From positions 1-62,968 of the forward strand of contig CAYNLG010000012.1 of the NCBI GenBank assembly GCA_964397995.1: a stretch of DNA of 62,968 bases, in the 5' to 3' direction. Below, in pieces: positions 8,051 through 16,729 of the stretch. The translations under genes were made by a program, and so were the position numbers. The notes beneath the pieces are model-generated. The model saw only the letters and a program-made list of their open reading frames with translations. It did not search any database and was not told the DNA's origin. The stretch is from CAYNLG01 sp964397995 (GTDB lineage: Bacteria; Planctomycetota; Phycisphaerae; FEN-1346). Position 1 is the stretch's first letter. The number at the start of each line of letters is the position of its first letter.

Positions 8051-9451
8051 TCAGGCGGCAAAGATGTCGCGGTTGATCTCGTCAATCCGGTACCCCAGCC
8101 CTGGGCCGCCCAGACTGCCGGTATGGGCGTAGCCGTCGCGGATCTCGTAGAGGCCGCGATGGACCTCGGCCTCGGGAGCGTTCGAGCCCGGGAAGAACTG
8201 GCGTGAATTCGCCTCCACGCCCAGGATCGTGTGCGTCCGGGCCGCCAGACCCACGCTCTCGATGAGGGCGATCGACGGGTTCGTCAGGTCCTGGACGGCG
8301 TACGGGATGCCGGCGAGTTCGGCCATCGGCACGAACAGCAGGTCCGCCGAGAGGCACTTGCACGCTTTCAGGGCGATGCCCGACCAGCCCAGCTCCATGG
8401 CCGTGTGGAAGTCGTCGAGGCTGGTCAGGCTCTCGTCGATCAGCACCGGTTTGTGCTTCGCGATGGGGCGCATGTCGAACCGGTGGGCCGCGAGGTCGCG
8501 CTCGGTGGGCTGCTCGATGTAAAGGACGTCGTCGTAGACCTCGGCCGCTTCGGCCTTGAGGCGTTCGAGGAACTCGACGATGTACGCGGGCGACTCGCAC
8601 TGTTCGTTCGTATCGGCCGTCAGCACCGGCCGCGCCGGCAGGTCCTTGCGGTTCGCCGCCCGGACCTCGTGGTAGATCGACCAGACTTCGCGGGTCCGCG
8701 CGAGGTCCCATGCCAGGTCCGTCCCCCGCAGCTTGACCTTCAGGCAGAAGACGCCGTCGCGGGCGATCCAGCCCTCCAGCGAGTTCGGCACGCCGTCGTC
8801 CGGCAGGTCGGCGTTGGCGGGGATGTCGGCCTCGCGCAGCACGTCCAGCCCGCCCACCAGGTGGAAGACCGGTAGCCGCGCGACGTAGTCCTGCCGCAGG
8901 AACTGGCTCGGGTACACGCCGGCGTAGTCTGAGCCCAGGTATCGCGAGAGGTCCCAGCCCATGTGCTCCGGGCCGCACGCGCGGTAGCTGTCCAGCCCGA
9001 GGGCGTGCCCGTACGCGTCGTGGATGGCGTGGTCGACAGGGCTGGCCGCCACGAGCGCCCCCAGGAAGGGAAGGGTCTCGCCCGGGGTGTGTTCGGCGGA
9101 GATCCGCGTGGCCGCCTCCCTCAGAGCGCCTTCGGTCTCCATGAAGTGGGCGATGGGGTGGTCCTCGATGCCCGCGTCCCGGACGATGGCCGCGTAGGCC
9201 TCCAGCAGGTCGACCATGACGCGGTTGCAGGCCTCGTGCGAGGCCTGGGCGGTCGGCCACGCCCACAAGTCCATCAGGAACATCGCTCCCCAGCCCGTGC
9301 CGGTCCGCCCGTCGCCGGTCTCGACCGTCGCCCTGGCGTACCCGATGGGCAGGGCCTCGACGACGACCTTGCCGAACTTGAGCGGGGTGCGGCATTCGGT
9401 GGGGAGTGTGGTGGTCTGGAGGTTGACGACGCGGCACTCGGTGGGTTTCAT
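8051..9451 (-). CDS. Enolase-superfamily (mandelate racemase-like) dehydratase/epimerase
   Basis: 466 residues. An N-terminal capping domain is followed by a TIM barrel with the superfamily residues: K238-x-K240 (CLKVKLRG) as base, metal ligands D280 (TADTNEQ), E313 (YIEQPTE) and D339/E340 (IDES), and a second Lys in ALKACKC (362/365). This layout suits abstraction of a proton alpha to a carboxylate in a sugar acid. It is longer than usual (~400) because of inserts around 100-230. AAAGGA lies near the ATG. Neighbouring oxidoreductase, isomerase and heparinase-like genes support a uronate or aldonate pathway. A precise substrate cannot be assigned. Confidence 0.8.
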   Translation of the reverse strand: MKPTECRVVNLQTTTLPTECRTPLKFGKVVVEALPIGYARATVETGDGRTGTGWGAMFLMDLWAWPTAQASHEACNRVMVDLLEAYAAIVRDAGIEDHPIAHFMETEGALREAATRISAEHTPGETLPFLGALVAASPVDHAIHDAYGHALGLDSYRACGPEHMGWDLSRYLGSDYAGVYPSQFLRQDYVARLPVFHLVGGLDVLREADIPANADLPDDGVPNSLEGWIARDGVFCLKVKLRGTDLAWDLARTREVWSIYHEVRAANRKDLPARPVLTADTNEQCESPAYIVEFLERLKAEAAEVYDDVLYIEQPTERDLAAHRFDMRPIAKHKPVLIDESLTSLDDFHTAMELGWSGIALKACKCLSADLLFVPMAELAGIPYAVQDLTNPSIALIESVGLAARTHTILGVEANSRQFFPGSNAPEAEVHRGLYEIRDGYAHTGSLGGPGLGYRIDEINRDIFAA

Positions 9452-9484
9452 GCGGGTCCTTTCTGGGCGTCACGCGATGAATCC

Positions 9485-9513
9485 CTTGTAGGCCGCGGAC
9501 CGCGAACGGTCAA
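9485..9513 (-). promoter_or_regulatory. Sigma-70 promoter for the enolase-like/DinB genes
   Basis: On the minus strand: TTGACC (9513-9508), 17-bp spacer, TACAAG (9490-9485), 33 bases before ATG 9451. It is divergent from the large secreted protein that begins at 9622. Confidence 0.55.
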
Positions 9514-9621
9514 GCGGGTTGTGGCGGCGCGGGGGGCCGCGGCCCCGGGATGGTGGAGAGAGCTTCCCCCGGACCGTCTGACGCGGTACGGTGGATCGCG
9601 ATCTGTCGGAAGGAGTACCCG

Positions 9622-12612
9622 ATGCGCAGTGGCGCGTGGTTTACGGGTTTGGCGATGCTTGTGACCGCGGCGACGGCCGCCCCGGCGGCCGACGTGGCCA
9701 CATGGTCGGTCTCCGAGCCCCTCGGGGTCGGCTGGCAGCACGAGTGGCTGGAGGCGAAGGTCGAGCTGAACGCCGGGCCGGACGGCGTTCGCGTCGGCGA
9801 CCTCCAGGTCCTCGCCTGCCACGAGCCGCGTAAGAAGAACGCCCCCGCGCCTGAGCCCGTCGCCGTGCCGGCCCAGTTCTACGGCCCGGGCGACGCGCTG
9901 CTCCCCCCGGACCGCGTCCTCCAGGGCAAGGCCCTCGTCCGCGTCCTCTACCGGGCGGGCCTCGCGAGCGGCGAGACCGTCCGGTTCAGCCTGGCCGACG
10001 GCGCGCCGGTGGCCCCGGCGTGGCCGGCCATAGACGTCCGCGAGACGGGCCGGCGCCTCGAGGTCGCGACGGCCGGGTGGCGGTTCGTGCTGCGCACCGA
10101 GGCCCCCCTGCCGCTGGGTACTCTCTACGGGCCTGGCGAAGGCCAGCAGCTTGGGACGAGCGCCTGGCCGGAGGGGGCCCGCCCGACGGGCGTCCGCCAC
10201 ACGTGGGAGGAGCGCGGCCCCGCGCGGGCGACCCTCGTCCGCACGTTTGCCTTCGCCGAGCCCGACCGCCGCTACGAGGTCCGCATGACCTTCTTCGCGG
10301 GCGACCCGTGGATCGACCTGGTCGATACGTATGCCCTGGGGCGCGGCACGGCCCTCCGGATCGACCTTGCGCCGCTGGAGGCCGACCACGTCTACCACCC
10401 GCACAGCTACAGCCCGCGAACGTTCGGTCCGGGCGGCGAGGCCGAGGACACCACCCTTCAGCCGCCCCAACACCCCATCGCGACGCTCGGGCCCATCTGG
10501 CGCGACATCTGGTTCGGCGGCGGGCCGTTCGCCTTCGTCTACCGGGCTCCCGACGTGACCGTCCCCGAAGGTGCTGACAAGCGGACCGCCAAACGGCTCC
10601 GCGCCGAGGCCGAGGCCGACCTGGCCCTGACCGGCGTCGGGGTTGCGGCGGTGCGCGGCAGCCAGTGGACGTCGCCCGAAGGCATCAGCCTGGAATCGCA
10701 GAACCCGGAGATCCACGGCCACAAGACCGAGCCGGGCCGCGTCTTCGTCCGCGTTCCCACCGACGGGGGCACGCGGCACTGGGCATTGGTGATCGGGCCG
10801 CCCGCGGTGCGGAAAACGATGGGCAACCTTGTTCGCCGCCACGCCGACACGCCCCTCCAGAAGGTCCTCACCGAGTGGGTCCTCGACTGGGACAGCGCCG
10901 CCCCGGCGCACACCGACACGTTCTTCACTCAGTGGCTCGACTACTTCAACAAGCACATGCTGAACCCGACGACGTTCCCGCGGCGGATCAAGGTCCCGAG
11001 GGGGCCCGTCAAGAGCCGCGACCTGGCGGTCCTCGCCTACCAGTTCACCAACCCCGATTACTGGCCCGGGCCGCAGTACAGGTGGCAGATCGGGAACCCG
11101 AACTTCCACACCGACATGTACCGCATCCCCCTGCAGATCGGCTTGGCGATGCCTGACCACCCGCATGCCGGCCGGTGGATCGACTACGGGGCCGCCAACA
11201 CGCGGGCCAACATGTACGGCGACAGCTACGCGAGCGGCGCGTGGGCCGAGAGCCTCTCTTACTCGGGGGCGTTTTTCCACGTCGTCCGCTTCTGCCGCCA
11301 GATTCGCGACAGCGGCCGCACCGACCCCTTCAAAGAGTGGCCGCGCATCAAGAAGGTCGCGACCTATCTGGCCTGCATGCACACGCCGCATGACCCCCGC
11401 TATGGGTCGCGCCAGAAGGCCCCGCTCGGCGACACGAGCCCGGGCAACTACGTCGACCGCCTCCAGGCTATGGCCGACGATTACCGCGACTTGGACCCGG
11501 CCTTCGCGAAGGCCCTGGCGCGGTTCCCGGACGGCGGCCCGGACGCCCTCGACATCTCCAGCCGCGAGTTCTTCGGCTTCGGTGCGATGTTGCGCGGCAA
11601 CGCGTACGACCGGCGGCACGAGTCGTTCTGCACGGTGAAGGCGGGGCCGGCCCGGAACCACTTCCAGGGCGACGAGCTCTCTTTCTACTTCGCCGCTCTC
11701 GGCGTGCCGCTCGCCCTCGACTACGCCTGCCACTACAGCCCGCGGCCGTGGCACGCCGCCATGCACAACCGGCCGGACATGGACGACGAGCGCCCGGCCG
11801 CCGTCGCCTGCCGCCGCGCGTTCGCCGCGAGCGACGTCGCCGACGTCTTCGTCGCCGACGAGCGGACGCGGCGGCTCAACGCCGTCCCCCTGGAGCCCCA
11901 CGAGACGCACCGCCCCGGCTGGGAGTACCCGTGGCGGACGCTCCCGGAGGGGGAGGCTTGGACGATGCGCCGGTACGTCATGCTCGTCAAGCACGACCCG
12001 GCCGAATCGAAGCTGGCCGACTATCTGGTCGTCCGCGACGAGATTCGGAGCCCGGAGCCGGTCTGGTGGAACCTGCACATGCTGGCGCGCGGCATCGAGG
12101 TGGACGGACAGACGGTCCGCTTTCCCGGCCAGCTTGACGTCGACGCGACCCTCCACGTGCTCGCGCCCGACCTCGGCGAGGTCCAGAAGCGCGAGTGGGG
12201 TTGGGACGGCGACAGCACCGCCCGCCGCAGTACCAAGGGCGAGGCCTACGAGAAGGCCTTCTTCGGCAAGGTCATCCCCAAGGACTTCGAGCCGGGCACG
12301 TGGAAGGACGGCGAGCGCGGCAAGTGGCTGCGCCTGAGGGGCGAGGCGGGCCTCACCCGCTGGCTCGTCCTGCTGATCCCGCACCGGAAGGGCACCTCCG
12401 CCCCGACCGTCGAGCGCCTCTCGCCCACTAGCGCCCGCGTCACCCTTGGCGGGGAGACCGAGACCGTCCACCTGGGCTCCGACGGCGCGTCCCAAGCGGC
12501 CGTCGAACGCGGCGGGAAGCGGACGGTGCTCCTGCCGGCCGGCGAGGTGAAGCCCTGGAACGAGGTCGAGTTCGAGCCGGTCGACCCGGCCATCGACCAG
12601 GGCGCCCTCTGA
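9622..12612 (+). CDS. Large secreted protein, heparinase II/III-like
   Basis: 996 residues with a signal peptide ending near AAPAAD (~residue 24). GGAAGGAG precedes ATG 9622; the longer reading from 9550 adds only non-signal sequence. No catalytic signature is certain. The C-terminal half (about 640-900) resembles the beta-sheet part of heparinase II/III-type polysaccharide lyases: 'NHFQGDELSFYFAALGVPLALDYACHY', then 'HNRPDMDDE', then a run of strands ending 'WWNLHMLARGIEVDG'. The middle (~430-620) is helix-rich, as expected for the (alpha/alpha) toroid. Divergent from the enolase-like gene. Could cleave uronic polysaccharides outside the cytoplasm; this is inference, and it may instead be an unclassified Planctomycetota family. 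Confidence 0.6.
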   Translation: MRSGAWFTGLAMLVTAATAAPAADVATWSVSEPLGVGWQHEWLEAKVELNAGPDGVRVGDLQVLACHEPRKKNAPAPEPVAVPAQFYGPGDALLPPDRVLQGKALVRVLYRAGLASGETVRFSLADGAPVAPAWPAIDVRETGRRLEVATAGWRFVLRTEAPLPLGTLYGPGEGQQLGTSAWPEGARPTGVRHTWEERGPARATLVRTFAFAEPDRRYEVRMTFFAGDPWIDLVDTYALGRGTALRIDLAPLEADHVYHPHSYSPRTFGPGGEAEDTTLQPPQHPIATLGPIWRDIWFGGGPFAFVYRAPDVTVPEGADKRTAKRLRAEAEADLALTGVGVAAVRGSQWTSPEGISLESQNPEIHGHKTEPGRVFVRVPTDGGTRHWALVIGPPAVRKTMGNLVRRHADTPLQKVLTEWVLDWDSAAPAHTDTFFTQWLDYFNKHMLNPTTFPRRIKVPRGPVKSRDLAVLAYQFTNPDYWPGPQYRWQIGNPNFHTDMYRIPLQIGLAMPDHPHAGRWIDYGAANTRANMYGDSYASGAWAESLSYSGAFFHVVRFCRQIRDSGRTDPFKEWPRIKKVATYLACMHTPHDPRYGSRQKAPLGDTSPGNYVDRLQAMADDYRDLDPAFAKALARFPDGGPDALDISSREFFGFGAMLRGNAYDRRHESFCTVKAGPARNHFQGDELSFYFAALGVPLALDYACHYSPRPWHAAMHNRPDMDDERPAAVACRRAFAASDVADVFVADERTRRLNAVPLEPHETHRPGWEYPWRTLPEGEAWTMRRYVMLVKHDPAESKLADYLVVRDEIRSPEPVWWNLHMLARGIEVDGQTVRFPGQLDVDATLHVLAPDLGEVQKREWGWDGDSTARRSTKGEAYEKAFFGKVIPKDFEPGTWKDGERGKWLRLRGEAGLTRWLVLLIPHRKGTSAPTVERLSPTSARVTLGGETETVHLGSDGASQAAVERGGKRTVLLPAGEVKPWNEVEFEPVDPAIDQGAL

Positions 12613-12632
12613 GTGCTTCTCACCGGAACGAA

Positions 12633-12662
12633 GAAGCGCCCGCGCGGGGACGCGGGCGCTTC
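12633..12662. terminator. Bidirectional hairpin terminator
   Basis: Perfect 12-bp stem (GAAGCGCCCGCG / CGCGGGCGCTTC) with a 6-base loop, placed between the convergent secreted protein (ends 12612) and hcp (ends 12695). Only short T runs flank it. Confidence 0.75.
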
Positions 12663-12694
12663 GCGCTTCTGTGTTCTGCCTGTGCCGGCGGGGC

Positions 12695-14374
12695 TCAGGC
12701 CAGGCACGCCTCCAAGTCGGCCTCGACCGTCGAGATCGGCTGGACGTTGAACTGCTGCACCAGCACGTCGAGGGCCGCCGGCGTGACGAAGGCCGGCAGC
12801 GACGGGCCCAGCCGGATGTCGCGGACGCCCAGATACAGGAGCGTCAGGAGGATGGCCACCGCCTTCTGCTCGTACCACGAGAGCACCAGCGACAGGGGCA
12901 GCTCGTTCACGCCGCAGCCGAACGCCTCGGCCAGCGCCGTCGCGATCTTCACCGCCGAGTACGCGTCGTTGCACTGGCCGATGTCGAGCAGCCGCGGCAG
13001 GCCGGCGACCGTCCCGAAGTCCAGCTTGTTGAACCGGTACTTGCCGCACGCCAGCGTCATGATGACGCAATCGTCCGGGACGGCCTCGGCGAACTTGGTG
13101 TAGTAGTTGCGCCCGGGCTTGGCCCCGTCGCAGCCGCCGATCAGGAAGAAGTGCCGGATGGCGCCGCCCTTGACGGCCTCGACGACCGTGTCGGCCACGC
13201 CGAGGACGGCATGGTGGCCGAAGCCGACCGTGATCGTCTTCTCTTCGGCATCCTCGGCGAACCCTTCAGCCGCCTTGGCCGCCTCGATGACCGGCGTGAA
13301 GTCCTTTGTCCCGTCGGGGCCGGCCTCGATGTGGGTGACGCCCGGCCACGCCACGACGCCGGTCGTGAAGATGCGGCCGGCGTAGTTGTCGCGCGGCTTC
13401 ATGATGCAGTTGGTCGTCATCAGGACGGCGCCGGGCAGGGCGTCAAATTCCTTCTGCTGGTCCTGCCATGCCCCGCCGTAGTTGCCGACGAGGTGGGCGT
13501 GCTTCTTCAGTTCCGGGTACCCGTGGGCGGGGAGCATCTCGCCGTGCGTGTACACGTTGATGCCCGTGCCCTCGGTCTGCTCCAGCAGCTGCTTCAGGTC
13601 GTCCAGATCGTGGCCCGAGACGACGATGGCCTTGCCCGCCACGGGTGTCACGCGGACCTTGGTCGGCTCGGGGTGGCCGAACCGCTCGTTGTGGGCGGCG
13701 TCCAGCAACTCCATCGCCTTGAGGTTCAGCGCCCCAGCGTCCAGGGCCAGCCCGAGCAGCGCATCGGCCGTCTTGCCGTTCTCGGCCACCTCGCGGAGCA
13801 GCCGGTGGAACTCGGCGAACATCGCCGGGTCGTCCTTGCCCAGGATGTGGGCGTGGTCGGCGTAGGCCGCGGCGCCCTTCACGCCGTAGGTCACCAGCTC
13901 CTTCAGGCCGACGACGTCCTGGCCCTTGGCGTCGATGCGGGCGTCGATGCGGATGTCGGTCGCTTGCTCGCACATCGCGGCGACCGTCTCGCCCGGCTCG
14001 AACGTCGCGGGGCCGCTGAGCGGTTCGGGCGTCTCGGCGGCCTCCTCGTAAAGGTCCTTCGCCCGCTCGCGCATCGTCACGCCCGGCCGCACCCACTCCT
14101 TGGCGATCCGCTCGGCGTCGAAATTCACGTTCGTCAGCGTCACGAACAGGGCCTTCACGAGGAAGACGTCCACGTCCTCGTCACGGGCCCCCAGCTCGGC
14201 CGCCCGGTGGGCGTATTGCGAGATGCCCTTGCACACGTGGACCAGCAGGTCCTGCATGGCGGCGGTCTCGGCGTCTTTGCCGCAGACACCCTTCACGGTG
14301 CATCCCGTGCCCTTGGCGGTCTGCTCGCACTGGTAGCAGAACATGGTCTCGCACGGCGTGTGGGTCTGGCTCAT
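12695..14374 (-). CDS. hcp: Hydroxylamine reductase / hybrid cluster protein
   Basis: 559 residues. The N-terminal cluster motif CYQCEQTAKGTGCTVKGVC has spacing C-x2-C-x8-C-x5-C, the Desulfovibrio-type [4Fe-4S] form rather than the enterobacterial [2Fe-2S] form. The hybrid-cluster ligands are expected in the later His/Glu/Cys segments seen here (ITVGFGHHAVLG, TNCIMKPRDNY, LIGGCDGAKPGR, LACGKYRFN). Hcp reduces NO or hydroxylamine and reverses protein S-nitrosylation in the anaerobic cytoplasm. GGGAGGA precedes the ATG. A TTGACCCAGGTCAA palindrome sits about 41 bases before the predicted transcription start (separate entry). It stands alone, without an adjacent hcr reductase gene. Confidence 0.95.
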   Translation of the reverse strand: MSQTHTPCETMFCYQCEQTAKGTGCTVKGVCGKDAETAAMQDLLVHVCKGISQYAHRAAELGARDEDVDVFLVKALFVTLTNVNFDAERIAKEWVRPGVTMRERAKDLYEEAAETPEPLSGPATFEPGETVAAMCEQATDIRIDARIDAKGQDVVGLKELVTYGVKGAAAYADHAHILGKDDPAMFAEFHRLLREVAENGKTADALLGLALDAGALNLKAMELLDAAHNERFGHPEPTKVRVTPVAGKAIVVSGHDLDDLKQLLEQTEGTGINVYTHGEMLPAHGYPELKKHAHLVGNYGGAWQDQQKEFDALPGAVLMTTNCIMKPRDNYAGRIFTTGVVAWPGVTHIEAGPDGTKDFTPVIEAAKAAEGFAEDAEEKTITVGFGHHAVLGVADTVVEAVKGGAIRHFFLIGGCDGAKPGRNYYTKFAEAVPDDCVIMTLACGKYRFNKLDFGTVAGLPRLLDIGQCNDAYSAVKIATALAEAFGCGVNELPLSLVLSWYEQKAVAILLTLLYLGVRDIRLGPSLPAFVTPAALDVLVQQFNVQPISTVEADLEACLA

Positions 14375-14415
14375 CGGTCCTCCCTTTCGTGGCAGAGTCT
14401 GTCAGGAACGCTTCC

Positions 14416-14456
14416 ATCATACGCCCTCGGCCCGCGCGGTCCTTGACCCAGGTCAA
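14416..14456 (-). promoter_or_regulatory. hcp promoter with CRP/FNR-type (HcpR-like) operator
   Basis: Minus-strand -10 TATGAT (14421-14416). The -35 position reads AAGGAC, which is poor. The perfect palindrome TTGACC-CA-GGTCAA spans 14443-14456; its centre lies about 40-41 bases upstream of the expected start (~14409), the classic class II activator position. TTGACCnnGGTCAA is, to my knowledge, the form described for HcpR operators of anaerobes. A weak -35 plus an activator box fits NO-inducible control of hcp. Confidence 0.7.
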
Positions 14457-14502
14457 GAAATCGCCGAATCGAACGAAAGGGCCCTTTCGGAGGGGGTTCT
14501 CG

Positions 14503-14531
14503 TTGAATGCGACGGCCCGGGCGGCTACAGT
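14503..14531 (+). promoter_or_regulatory. Sigma-70 promoter for the GH42 gene
   Basis: TTGAAT, 17-bp spacer, TACAGT; the -10 ends 57 bases before ATG 14589. It is divergent from the hcp promoter. Confidence 0.6.
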
Positions 14532-14588
14532 CGCGCTTCCACGCGGCCGGTGCGGTGCCGCCCGGCCCCCGAGCACGAAGGACGCGCG

Positions 14589-16697
14589 ATGCACGGACCC
14601 CAGCCGGTCAACCCGAAACTGCCCCGCCTGTGGCACGGCGGCGACTACAACCCCGACCAGTGGCCCGACGAGGTCCGCCGCGAGGACGTGCGGCTGATGC
14701 AGCTTGCCGGCGTCAACGTCGCGAGCGTCGGGATCTTCAGTTGGTCGCAGCTCGAGCCGGAAGAAGGCCGTCAGGACTGGGCCTGGCTCGACGAGACGAT
14801 GGACCGCCTCGAGGAGGCCGGCGTGCGGGTGGCGCTCGCCACCCCCTCGGCCGCCTGGCCCCGCTGGCTGACCGCCCGCTATCCGGAAGTGATGGCCGCC
14901 GGGCCGGACGGGCGTCGGTTGCGGCACGGGGCGCGGGTCCGCTTCTGCCCGACCTCGCCCGATTATCGTCGCGAGGTCGCCCGCATCGATCGGGCCCTGG
15001 CCGAACGCTATGGGGATCACCCGGCCCTCGTCCTCTGGCACGTGTCGAATGAGTACTGGCACCGGTGCTGGTGCGACCGGTGTGTCGCGCGGTGGCGCCG
15101 GTGGTTGCGGGCCCGCTACGGAGCCCTCGACTGCCTCAACCACGCGTGGTGGACGGCCTTCTGGAGCCACCGCTTCAGCGACTGGTGCGAGATCATTCCG
15201 CCGTACTCGGACTGCGGCACCGTGCCGGAGGGGCTGACGCTCGATTGGAAACGGTACCAGTCGGCGATGGTGGCGGAGTTCTTCCGGCACGAGGCGGGCG
15301 TGCTGCGCGAGGTGACGCCCGATGTGCCGCTCACGACGAACCTGATGGGCTGGTTTGAGGGCCTCGATTACGAGGCCTTCGCCGACGCCTGCGACGTCAT
15401 CGCCTGGGACTCGTATCCGCCGGTGGGCGGGGACCCCGCGGCGGTGGCGGCCGTCCATGCCATGATGCGGGGCCTCAAGGGGGGCCGGCCCTGGCTGCTG
15501 ATGGAGCAGACCCCGAGCGCCACCAACTGGCAGGAGTACCCGACGCTCAAGCCGCCCGGCCTGATGCGCCTCTGGTCGTGGCAGGCCGTGGCCGCCGGCT
15601 CGGACTCGGCCATGTACTTCCAGTGGCGGCGGTCGCGCGGCGGGCACGAGAAGTTCCACGGCGCGGTGGTCGCCCACGTGGGTACCGAAGCGCCGCGCGT
15701 CTTCGGTGAGGTGGCCGCCCTCGGCGACGAACTCGCGCGCACCGGAGACCGCATTGTCGGCACGCCGCCCGCCCCCGCCCGCATCGGCGTCCTCTGGAGT
15801 CAGGAGAACCGGTGGGCCCTGGAGACCAGCGCCGGCCCCGGCAAGGACAAGCGCGCCGTGGCAACGGCCATCAAGCACTTCCGGGCCGTATGGCGGTCGA
15901 ACCTGCCGGCCGACGTCGTCCGCATGGACGCCGACTGGCGCCGGTACGACCTCCTGATCGCGCCGCAACTCTTCATGGTCCGCACGGGCACCTACCCGCT
16001 CGCGCCCGACCCCGAGGCCCCGGATGCGCGGGGGGAGACCATCGACCGCATTGATGAGGCCGCCAAGATTGCCGCGTTCGTGGAGCGCGGCGGGGTTTTC
16101 GTCGCGACGTACCTGACGGGACTTGTGGACGAATCGCTCCTTGTCCACCAGGGCGGCTATCCCGGGCCGCTGCGCGAGCTTCTCGGTGTATGGGCCGAGG
16201 AGATCGACGTCCGCCCGCCCGGCACCGCACCCAACGAGGTCCGCCTGGAGCCCGGCGCCGGCCTGGACCTGCCGCGCAGCGCGTACGCCTGCGACCGTGT
16301 CTTCGACCTGGTCCACGCCGAAGGCGCGGAGGTGCTGGCCCGCTACGGGACGAACTGGTACGCAGGACGGCCTTGCCTCACCGTTCACCGCGCCGGCAAC
16401 GGCCGGGCTTATTACTTGGCGACCGACCTGGAGGACGACGGCCTGCGCGACCTGTATCGGCACTTGGCAGCGACGTGCGACATCCAGCCGCTCCTCGCGC
16501 CGGTCGAGGGTGTCGAAGTGCTGGAGCGTCGGGCCGACGACCGGCGACTGATCTTCCTCCTGAACCATGGCAAGGTGGCGGCGCGCGTGGACCTCGGTGA
16601 GACCAGGGGCACGGACCTGTTGACGGGCGAGGCCCTTGCCGGCACGGTCGAACTGGAACCGTACGGTGTCCGCATCCTCGACGCCGCCGACGCATAG
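14589..16697 (+). CDS. GH42 beta-galactosidase
   Basis: 702 residues, typical of GH42. The TIM barrel begins with GGDYNPDQWP. The acid/base Glu is E155 in WHVSNEYW; the nucleophile is E306 in LLMEQTPS. C120 (RFCPTSP), C160, C162 and C165 (RCWCDRC) match the structural zinc cluster of GH42 enzymes. C-terminal trimerisation and beta domains follow (IGVLWSQEN..., ERGGVFVATYLTGLVDE). No signal peptide, so it acts in the cytoplasm on imported beta-galactosides, or perhaps other beta-glycosides. GAAGGA precedes ATG 14589; the longer frame from 14343 runs through the promoter and is not used. Confidence 0.92.
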   Translation: MHGPQPVNPKLPRLWHGGDYNPDQWPDEVRREDVRLMQLAGVNVASVGIFSWSQLEPEEGRQDWAWLDETMDRLEEAGVRVALATPSAAWPRWLTARYPEVMAAGPDGRRLRHGARVRFCPTSPDYRREVARIDRALAERYGDHPALVLWHVSNEYWHRCWCDRCVARWRRWLRARYGALDCLNHAWWTAFWSHRFSDWCEIIPPYSDCGTVPEGLTLDWKRYQSAMVAEFFRHEAGVLREVTPDVPLTTNLMGWFEGLDYEAFADACDVIAWDSYPPVGGDPAAVAAVHAMMRGLKGGRPWLLMEQTPSATNWQEYPTLKPPGLMRLWSWQAVAAGSDSAMYFQWRRSRGGHEKFHGAVVAHVGTEAPRVFGEVAALGDELARTGDRIVGTPPAPARIGVLWSQENRWALETSAGPGKDKRAVATAIKHFRAVWRSNLPADVVRMDADWRRYDLLIAPQLFMVRTGTYPLAPDPEAPDARGETIDRIDEAAKIAAFVERGGVFVATYLTGLVDESLLVHQGGYPGPLRELLGVWAEEIDVRPPGTAPNEVRLEPGAGLDLPRSAYACDRVFDLVHAEGAEVLARYGTNWYAGRPCLTVHRAGNGRAYYLATDLEDDGLRDLYRHLAATCDIQPLLAPVEGVEVLERRADDRRLIFLLNHGKVAARVDLGETRGTDLLTGEALAGTVELEPYGVRILDAADA

Positions 16698-16717
16698 CCG
16701 CGCCGGTCCGCCGCCGG

Positions 16718-16723
16718 TAGAAT
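16718..16723 (+). promoter_or_regulatory. -10 box placed for leaderless thiE mRNA
   Basis: TAGAAT ends six bases before ATG 16730. No Shine-Dalgarno is present and the -35 region is weak. Transcription would begin at or next to the start codon. Confidence 0.45.
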
Positions 16724-16729
16724 GGACCC

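Noticed and set aside
9448..12495. Very long antisense frame across the large secreted protein
   Set aside because: Repetitive Arg/Ala/Gly/Val composition without motifs; a high-GC shadow of the real gene.
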